DNA of 9,750 bases from contig CAYIRQ010000053.1 in NCBI GenBank assembly GCA_964365905.1, positions 1-9,750 on the forward strand, in the 5' to 3' direction. The first letter of the stretch is position 1. Each line of letters begins with the position of its first letter. The notes under the pieces were generated by a model. The model did no database searches. It was not told the DNA's origin and saw only the letters and a program-made list of their open reading frames with translations. Both the position numbers and the translations under genes were made by a program. Below are positions 5,758-9,750 of the stretch, one piece after another. This stretch comes from CAYIRQ01 sp964365905. Lineage in GTDB: Bacteria > Patescibacteriota > Gracilibacteria > Peribacterales > Peribacteraceae.

Positions 5758-5766
5758 TGCTACCTT
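5758..5766 (+). promoter_or_regulatory. Extended -10 promoter of purH
   Basis: TGCTACCTT has the extended TGn motif before TACCTT (5761-5766). The box ends eight bases before the purH ATG, predicting a leaderless mRNA. A similar TGCTACTCT precedes the tRNA-Ser gene. No clear -35 box is present, as is common with extended -10 promoters. Confidence 0.4.
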
Positions 5767-5774
5767 CTCTTTGC

Positions 5775-7478
5775 ATGGCATCGCGCGCCATCTCTCGCGC
5801 TCTCATTTCTGTCTCCGATAAGACAAACATCGAGCACGTTGCAAGAAGATTGCATCGGAAAGGCATTGAAATCATCGCGACCGGGGGAACAGCCAAACTT
5901 TTGAAAACTGCAGGAATTCCTGTCACGCTGATTGAAGAGATTACAAAGTTCCCGGAATGCTTCGGGGGGCGCGTGAAGACCATGCATCCACTCATCATGG
6001 GAGGCATATTGATGAGGAGAAGGGGGACTGTGTCACGTGGCGGCGAAGCCGCTTTACGTGATGAGGAAGAAGCAAAGAAACTGGCCATTGAGGCTATCGA
6101 TCTCGTTGTTGTGAATCTTTATCCATTCGAGGAAGGGCTCAAGAAGACCCAGGCGGGATGTGCAGACGGGGTATGCGCGCCTTCGAATCCAGCGGCATAT
6201 AGTGAAACTCGGGATCCTTCGTCTCCGCTCGTTTCGACTCGCTTCGCTCAGGATGACATAGTAGAACTTATCGATATCGGCGGACCCACGCTTCTGCGAT
6301 CTGCGGCGAAAAATTACGAGTCGGTGACTGTCATCACTGATCCATCCGATTACGATCGTGTGCTTCGGGAAATTGAAGAGCATGGGAGTACCTCTCTCGA
6401 ACTTCGCAAAGAACTTGCGGCGAAAGTGTTCTTGCGCACGGCTTCCTACGATGCACGCATTGCAGAGTGGCTTTCCGGTGGCGCCTACCATGGTTTGATG
6501 CTCACGGAGGGCAAGAAGCTGCGCTATGGGGAAAATCCACACCAGTGGGGGAAGGTATTCACGACAATGGACAATGGACAATGGACAATGGACAAAGGCA
6601 AACCAGGAGTGGCGAATGCCGACGTACTGCAGGGGAAAGAAATGAGTTACCTCAACTACCTTGACGCGGATGCGGCGTGGCAGTGTGTCCTCGAGTTTGA
6701 AGATCCGACGGTGGTGTTCCTCAAGCATGCGAGTCCGTGCGGTGTTGCCTCGAATGAGAATATTCTTAATGCATTTCGTCGTGGCTACGACAGCGATCCA
6801 CGTTCCGCATTTGGTGTGATCATTGCTTTGAATAGGAAATGCCCGGGATCGGTCGTGCAGGAAATCATCGATCGCAACATTTTCACGGAAATTCTCATGG
6901 CGCCGGGATTCACTCCTGATGCACTGGAACTTCTCAAAACAAAATCAACGATCCGTGTTCTGAGGGTGGCGGAGGGGAGAGGCTTCGCCTCCGCCGGAGG
7001 CGAAGCCTCGGGCGGGAACGGTGACGTCGAATACCGCTCGATTACGGGCGGCGTTATTGTTCATAGCAGAGACACGAAAGTTCTGAAAGATACGGACTTG
7101 AAAGTGGTGACGAAGGTGAAGCCGACCGCATCGCAGATCGAAGACCTCCTTTTTGCCTGGAAGGTCGTGAAGCACGTGAAGAGCAACGCGATTGTCTTTG
7201 CAAAAGACGGCGTCACCGTCGGCATCGGGCCCGGGCAGACAAGCCGCGTCGATGCGACGGAGATTGCTTCCCGGAAAGCCGGGGCAAAAGCGAAGGGCGC
7301 GGTTATGGCCTCCGATGCGTTCTTCCCCTTCCCGGATTCCGTGGAGGAAGCAGCGAAGCACGGCATTGCCGCAATCATCCAGCCCGGAGGTTCCATCCGG
7401 GATCAGGAAGTCTTTGCGAAGGCGGATGAGCTTGGCATTGCCATGGTTCTCACAGGAATCAGGGCTTTTCGGCATTGA
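5775..7478 (+). CDS. purH: Bifunctional AICAR formyltransferase / IMP cyclohydrolase
   Basis: PurH carries out the last two steps of IMP synthesis: formylation of AICAR with 10-formyl-THF, then ring closure. The N-terminal cyclohydrolase domain shows ALISVSDKTNIE (10-20), ATGGTAKLL (35-43), FGGRVKTMHP (63-72) and DIGGPTLLRSAAKN (167-180). The transformylase domain shows LRYGENPHQ (249-257), LQGKEMSY (285-292), KHASPCGVA (317-325), YDSDPRSAFG (338-347) and the C-terminal ASDAFFPFPDSVEEAAKHG to QPGGSIRDQE. All main motifs are present, so it should be active. At 567 residues it is some 40-50 longer than usual, and repeats account for the excess: inserts at about 84-97, 125-160, 264-278 and 400-414. 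serS follows 43 bases downstream on the same strand. Confidence 0.97.
   Translation: MASRAISRALISVSDKTNIEHVARRLHRKGIEIIATGGTAKLLKTAGIPVTLIEEITKFPECFGGRVKTMHPLIMGGILMRRRGTVSRGGEAALRDEEEAKKLAIEAIDLVVVNLYPFEEGLKKTQAGCADGVCAPSNPAAYSETRDPSSPLVSTRFAQDDIVELIDIGGPTLLRSAAKNYESVTVITDPSDYDRVLREIEEHGSTSLELRKELAAKVFLRTASYDARIAEWLSGGAYHGLMLTEGKKLRYGENPHQWGKVFTTMDNGQWTMDKGKPGVANADVLQGKEMSYLNYLDADAAWQCVLEFEDPTVVFLKHASPCGVASNENILNAFRRGYDSDPRSAFGVIIALNRKCPGSVVQEIIDRNIFTEILMAPGFTPDALELLKTKSTIRVLRVAEGRGFASAGGEASGGNGDVEYRSITGGVIVHSRDTKVLKDTDLKVVTKVKPTASQIEDLLFAWKVVKHVKSNAIVFAKDGVTVGIGPGQTSRVDATEIASRKAGAKAKGAVMASDAFFPFPDSVEEAAKHGIAAIIQPGGSIRDQEVFAKADELGIAMVLTGIRAFRH
6031..6064 (+). repeat. Palindromic element in purH, insert 1
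   Basis: Arms TCACGT (6033-6038) and ACGTGA (6056-6061) enclose a second stem, GCGGC (6040-6044) with GCCGC (6048-6052), around GAA. It begins TGTCA like the main family but differs inside. It encodes the extra loop VSRGGEAALRDE after GGILMRRR. Confidence 0.65.
6212..6258 (-). repeat. Palindromic element in purH, copy 6
   Basis: Read on the minus strand it starts TGTCATCCTGAGCGAAGCGA and ends GAGCGGAGACGAAGGATCC, with ATCCT/AGGAT arms at the two ends. It encodes part of the extra loop (about residues 146-161) between NLYPFEE and DIGGPTLL of PurH. Confidence 0.8.
6563..6597 (+). repeat. Tandem heptamer array (GACAATG)x4 plus GACAAAG, in purH
   Basis: Four perfect GACAATG units and one variant fill 35 bases. 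They encode the extra loop around TMDNGQWTMDKGK between the RYGENPHQ and LQGKE motifs, where PurH proteins vary in length. Confidence 0.9.
6979..7009 (+). repeat. Perfect 15-bp inverted repeat in purH
   Basis: Arms of 15 bases (6979-6993 and 6995-7009) are exact reverse complements around one central C. The arm is GAGGCTTCGCCTCCG. It encodes the Gly/Ala-rich insert GFASAGGEASGG before the conserved RSITGGVIV. The sequence differs from the TGTCAT elements, so it is probably a second repeat family. Confidence 0.9.
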
Positions 7479-7482
7479 TCGA

Positions 7483-7510
7483 GGTTTTAGGTTTTAGGTT
7501 TTAGGTTTTA
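7483..7510 (+). repeat. Tandem heptamer array (GGTTTTA)x4 before serS
   Basis: Four perfect GGTTTTA units lie between the purH stop (7478) and the serS start (7522). The last two bases of the array form the first two of TAGAAT (7509-7514), a good -10 box. Confidence 0.92.
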
Positions 7511-7514
7511 GAAT
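7509..7514 (+). promoter_or_regulatory. -10 box of serS, fused to the heptamer array
   Basis: TAGAAT ends seven bases before the serS ATG, suggesting a leaderless transcript separate from purH. AAGGA (7515-7519) is too near the ATG to be a good ribosome binding site. The -35 and spacer positions fall inside the heptamer array. Confidence 0.45.
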
Positions 7515-7521
7515 AAGGATC

Positions 7522-8892
7522 ATGATCGACCTCGCCCACCTCCGTGCTCACCCGGATCTCTATGAAAACGCAGCGCGCGTGAAAGGGATTAAGGTCGATA
7601 TCGGTGCGTTTTTGAAGCTCGATCAAAAATATCGCGATCTTCTGAAGAAAGTCGAAGAGATGCGTTCGCAACAAAAAAAAGTGAGCAAGGAGATTCCGGG
7701 GATGAAGGGGGCTGAGAAAGAGAAGGCACTTTCTGAGATGAAAAAGTTTTCGGGGGAACTCAAGGATCTCGAAGAAAAACTTCGTAGCAGCGAAGAGGAG
7801 TGGAAGGCCATGCATCTTCTCCTCCCCAACCTTCCTCATGCGAGGGTTCCCGTCGGGAAGACCGATCAAGAAAATAAGGAAGTGAAGAAATGGGGGGACC
7901 CATCGACTCCGCTCGGGGTGACCCCTCCTTCCAAGTTGAAAGACCACGTATTCCTTGGGGAAGCACTCGATATCCTCGATTTTCAGCGTGGAGTGAAAGT
8001 CGCGGGGACGCGCGGGTATTTCCTCAAGGGCGACGGTGCAAGGTTGCAGCAAGCAGTCCTCCGGTTCACTCTTGATCATTTACTCAAGAAGGGGTGGACA
8101 CTTTTTTCTCCTCCGCTCCTTGCGACCTATGACTGCTTCGTCGGCACGGGATTTTTCCCGGGAGCGGGACAACTCAATATTTATACCGTCGGCGGGCAGG
8201 AAGAGGTCGGGGGACCGATGAAGAATGACAATCTCTACCTCATTGGTACCTCGGAAGTGAGTGTCTGCAGCTATCACAAGGATGAGGTTCTCGAGCACTC
8301 AATGCTGCCGACGCGCTACGCGGGGATAAGTTCCTGTTTTCGCCGCGAGGCGGGGACCTACGGCAAGGATGCAAAGGGTCTCTATCGCATCCATCACTTC
8401 GAGAAGGTGGAACAAGTCGTGCTCTGTGAGGCGGATGAAAGCAAAGCGCTCGCCATGTTTGAGGAAATCCGGACGAACGCCGAAGAAGTATTACAAGCTC
8501 TGGAGCTCCCATATCGTGTCGTTGACGTTTGCACGGGCGATATGGGGCAGGGGAAGGTGTACATGCAGGATATCGAAACCTGGATGCCGAGTCGGAAGGC
8601 GTACTGCGAGACGCACTCGTGCTCGTACTTAGGAGACTTCCAGGCGCGCCGATTGAATATCAGATATGCATCGGTGTTAGCTGCGGGCTTCAGCCCGCAG
8701 ACTCGGACGAAGACCGAGTTTGTTCATACCCTCAATAACACATGCATCGCTTCCCCGCGCATCCTCATTCCGATTCTCGAGATGTATCAGAATGCGGATG
8801 GGTCGGTGACAGTGCCCGAAGCATTGAGACCATACATGAACGGTCAGGAGAAGATTGAAAAACATGTCACCCTGAGCTCGTCGAATGGGTGA
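7522..8892 (+). CDS. serS: Serine-tRNA ligase
   Basis: SerRS charges tRNA-Ser (and tRNA-Sec where present) with serine. The N-terminal tRNA-binding coiled coil covers about residues 25-100 and is rich in Lys and Glu. The class II core shows TSEV (243-246, the serine-binding TxE motif), motif 2 around SSCFRREAGTYGKDAKGLYRIHHFEKVE (270-297), and motif 3 around TLNNTCIASPRILIPILEMYQ (403-423). Two loops carry repeat-encoded inserts: DPSTPLGVTPP (126-136), between coiled coil and core, and ASVLAAGFSPQT (383-394), just before the conserved EFVHTLN. The C-terminus is unusual: after VTVPEALRPYMNGQEKIE it reads KHVTLSSSNG from a palindromic element, and a second copy of the tail lies out of frame just downstream. 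A tRNA-Ser gene lies 0.7 kb further on. Confidence 0.97.
   Translation: MIDLAHLRAHPDLYENAARVKGIKVDIGAFLKLDQKYRDLLKKVEEMRSQQKKVSKEIPGMKGAEKEKALSEMKKFSGELKDLEEKLRSSEEEWKAMHLLLPNLPHARVPVGKTDQENKEVKKWGDPSTPLGVTPPSKLKDHVFLGEALDILDFQRGVKVAGTRGYFLKGDGARLQQAVLRFTLDHLLKKGWTLFSPPLLATYDCFVGTGFFPGAGQLNIYTVGGQEEVGGPMKNDNLYLIGTSEVSVCSYHKDEVLEHSMLPTRYAGISSCFRREAGTYGKDAKGLYRIHHFEKVEQVVLCEADESKALAMFEEIRTNAEEVLQALELPYRVVDVCTGDMGQGKVYMQDIETWMPSRKAYCETHSCSYLGDFQARRLNIRYASVLAAGFSPQTRTKTEFVHTLNNTCIASPRILIPILEMYQNADGSVTVPEALRPYMNGQEKIEKHVTLSSSNG
7895..7925 (-). repeat. Palindromic element in serS (STPLGVT type)
   Basis: Read on the minus strand it contains GTCACCCCGAGCGGAGTCGA and closes with TGGGTCC. It resembles the serS tail element (GTCACCCTGAGCTCGTCGA ... 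GGGTGAC) and so appears to belong to the same family. It encodes DPSTPLGVTP in the linker between the coiled coil and the catalytic domain. Confidence 0.65.
8681..8700 (+). repeat. Short perfect palindrome in serS
   Basis: CTGCGGGCT and AGCCCGCAG are exact inverted arms around TC. It encodes AAGFSPQ in an extra loop before the conserved EFVHTLN. The sequence is unlike the TGTCAT family and probably represents another repeat type. Confidence 0.8.
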
Positions 8893-8893
8893 C
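8865..8893 (+). repeat. Palindromic element at the serS 3' end, copy 7
   Basis: GTCACCC (8866-8872) and GGGTGAC (8887-8893) are perfect 7-base arms; the middle is TGAGCTCGTCGAAT. It supplies the last codons and the TGA stop of serS, and its right arm merges with the start of the second tail copy. A T-run is missing, so it is unlikely to be an intrinsic terminator. Confidence 0.8.
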
Positions 8894-8945
8894 GATTCCG
8901 GAGGTGCTGCGGCCGTATATGGTGGGGCAAGAGAAGATTGCTTAG
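8889..8945 (+). pseudogene. Second, out-of-frame copy of the serS C-terminal tail
   Basis: In a frame different from serS these bases encode VTIPEVLRPYMVGQEKIA and TAG. The live gene encodes VTVPEALRPYMNGQEKIE at 8806-8859, 83 bases upstream. By my count 35 of 54 bases match, and many of the differences are synonymous third-position or Leu/Arg codon changes. So both copies were once under coding selection. This is either the original tail displaced by the palindromic element or a remnant of recombination with a related serS. It overlaps the stop codon of the convergent gene. Confidence 0.8.
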
Positions 8946-9574
8946 CAGCAGGAGTCTTCGGAGACGTTGAGAATCTCTCCCGTGTCTGCGCTCACCATCA
9001 CCGTGAGATCATCATCCAATCCAAAGGTCATGCCAATGATCCAGGTGAGACCATCGAGTGTCCGTGTCATGGAGAGAGGGCTCATGCCAGGGAGCAGCTT
9101 TCCTCTCGCGCGAGCAACCTCAAGGGCTTTCCGTACAGCTTCTGCTTCGCTTACAGGCACGTTTCGCGGAGCGGCATCGATGCGTAGCGTGACCGTATCG
9201 CCTCCAGCGCTGATGAAGTGGATCTCGTAATCATGGAAGTGATGGATGGCTTCCAGTTCATTCAAGAAGAACCAATGACGGTCACCCTCTTCTTCCATTT
9301 CGAGTTCTGCATGGTATGTTCCGGGAGGATCCGGGAATTCCGCGCCGAGGGAGATGGCATCAGACCCTTCAGGTGGATATGTTGTCTCTGCGAACTTGAG
9401 CTGGAGGTTCCCAATCATCTTACTTTCTCCGAGGCTGAGAACAAACGGTTGCCCGGTTGCAGGATGTGCAGTCTCCGGGGATTTGGGCAACCACTGAGAT
9501 GACATCAATGCGTATGTGACCACGACGAGCACTCCAATGATGACAGCCACACATACGGTGCATGTTTTCCGCAT
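8942..9574 (-). CDS. Membrane-anchored protein with PepSY-like C-terminus
   Basis: I cannot name this 210-residue protein. It starts with a short basic end and a membrane segment (about residues 7-25, VCVAVIIGVLVVVTYALM) with no lipobox cysteine, so it is probably anchored by the N-terminus with the rest outside the cytoplasm. The middle (about 40-125) is rich in charged and aromatic residues, including EAIHHFHDYEIHF. The C-terminal 75 residues look like a PepSY-type domain: a helix with SEAEAVRKALEVARARG, a strand with LTWIIGMTF, then VMVSADTGEIL. PepSY domains often occur in peptidase inhibitors and envelope proteins. It ends in a CC pair. It converges on serS and diverges from tRNA-Ser. 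Confidence 0.75.
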   Translation of the reverse strand: MRKTCTVCVAVIIGVLVVVTYALMSSQWLPKSPETAHPATGQPFVLSLGESKMIGNLQLKFAETTYPPEGSDAISLGAEFPDPPGTYHAELEMEEEGDRHWFFLNELEAIHHFHDYEIHFISAGGDTVTLRIDAAPRNVPVSEAEAVRKALEVARARGKLLPGMSPLSMTRTLDGLTWIIGMTFGLDDDLTVMVSADTGEILNVSEDSCC

Positions 9575-9583
9575 ATGTGTAGC

Positions 9584-9611
9584 AATCTAGCACGAAATGC
9601 TACTCTGTCAT
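9584..9611 (-). promoter_or_regulatory. Promoter of the PepSY-like gene
   Basis: Minus-strand ATGACA (9606-9611, five of six) and TAGATT (9584-9589, four of six) are 16 bases apart. The -10 box ends nine bases before the ATG at 9574, again suggesting little or no leader. It overlaps the promoter of the divergent tRNA gene, so the two may compete. Confidence 0.45.
9598..9606 (+). promoter_or_regulatory. Extended -10 promoter of tRNA-Ser
   Basis: TGCTACTCT has a TGn extension before TACTCT (9601-9606). Six bases separate it from the first base of the mature tRNA (9613), so the predicted transcription start coincides with the mature 5' end. Confidence 0.4.
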
Positions 9612-9612
9612 T

Positions 9613-9702
9613 GGAGAGATGGCCGAGTGGTTGAAGGCGCCGCTCTCGAAAAGCGGTAGACCCTCACGGGTCTCGAGGGTTCGAATCCCTCTCTCTCCGC
9701 CA
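9613..9702 (+). tRNA. tRNA-Ser(CGA)
   Basis: The 7-bp acceptor stem GGAGAGA/TCTCTCC is complete, with discriminator G and an encoded CCA (9700-9702). The anticodon arm is CCGCT-CTCGAAA-AGCGG, giving anticodon CGA for the UCG codon. A long variable arm (AGACCC-TCAC-GGGTCT) marks it as a class II tRNA, and the T arm is GAGGG-TTCGAAT-CCCTC. The D arm contains GGCCGAGTGGTTGAAGGC, typical of tRNA-Ser. Every stem pairs, so it should be functional and a substrate of the SerRS encoded upstream. Confidence 0.97.
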
Positions 9703-9720
9703 GTTAGGAAATGAAGTCAT

Positions 9721-9747
9721 TGGCTCGCCCGCTACGCGGGCTCGCCA
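9721..9747 (+). repeat. GC-rich hairpin downstream of tRNA-Ser
   Basis: TGGC-TC-GCCCGC (9721-9732) mirrors GCGGGC-TC-GCCA (9736-9747) around TAC; only the TC/TC positions fail to pair. It could be a terminator if a T-run follows beyond the window, or another dispersed palindrome. The window edge prevents a decision. Confidence 0.6.
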
Positions 9748-9750
9748 GCC

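Noticed and set aside
7483..7510. Telomere-like repeat (GGTTTTA resembles plant TTTAGGG)
   Set aside because: Only four units, located between two bacterial housekeeping genes; other loci have heptamers of unrelated sequence.
5775..8892. Recoded UGA as in Gracilibacteria/Absconditabacteria
   Set aside because: purH and serS end in TGA at the right place, and no gene contains internal TGA.

Overview
The window is a dense, moderately GC-rich bacterial housekeeping segment. It carries three core enzyme genes (pheS, purH, serS), a tRNA-Ser, seven other protein genes and one candidate 24-codon ORF. My best guess for the source is a Candidate Phyla Radiation (Patescibacteria) genome, perhaps of Peregrinibacteria/Peribacteria type. 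The reasons are very compact spacing, pheS without an adjacent pheT, small secreted or membrane proteins I do not recognise, and unusually many short palindromic and heptanucleotide repeats inside conserved genes. This is inference; no taxonomic marker was searched. The standard code with UGA as stop fits, because purH and serS both end in TGA and no gene needs UGA read through.

Layout: a rho-independent terminator (42-71) closes a gene lying mostly left of the window. A secreted small protein (-) and pheS (+) diverge from back-to-back promoters at 646-714. Next come a two-repeat Myb/HTH-like protein (-), a candidate 24-codon ORF behind a near-consensus promoter (-), a small holin-like membrane protein (-) and a DUF393 thiol-redox-like protein (+). 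A two-gene minus-strand operon follows: a PmtA-like SAM methyltransferase, then a TMTC-like polytopic protein with four TPRs. It diverges from purH, and serS follows purH on the plus strand. A membrane-anchored PepSY-like protein (-) converges on serS and diverges from a tRNA-Ser(CGA) gene.

The most notable content is in the repeats. (1) Palindromic elements sharing an end like TGTCAT(G/C)CTGAGC occur about eight times, several in frame inside coding sequence. They include two exact 42-bp copies (14 codons each) in the TMTC-like gene and one REPIN-like copy with two inverted ends around a GC hairpin. (2) Four loci carry tandem heptanucleotide arrays: inside pheS, inside purH, just before serS, and between an ideal Shine-Dalgarno and the start codon of the DUF393 gene. 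(3) The 3' end of serS is present twice, in different frames, with mostly synonymous differences and a palindromic element at the junction.

A third theme is expression. Several genes at the start of transcription units have a TANNNT -10 box 7-9 bases before the start codon and no Shine-Dalgarno, which predicts leaderless mRNAs. The operon-internal TMTC-like gene has a clear AGGAGG instead. Functionally the window links translation (PheRS, SerRS, tRNA-Ser), purine synthesis (PurH) and probable envelope modification (methyltransferase, TMTC-like protein).
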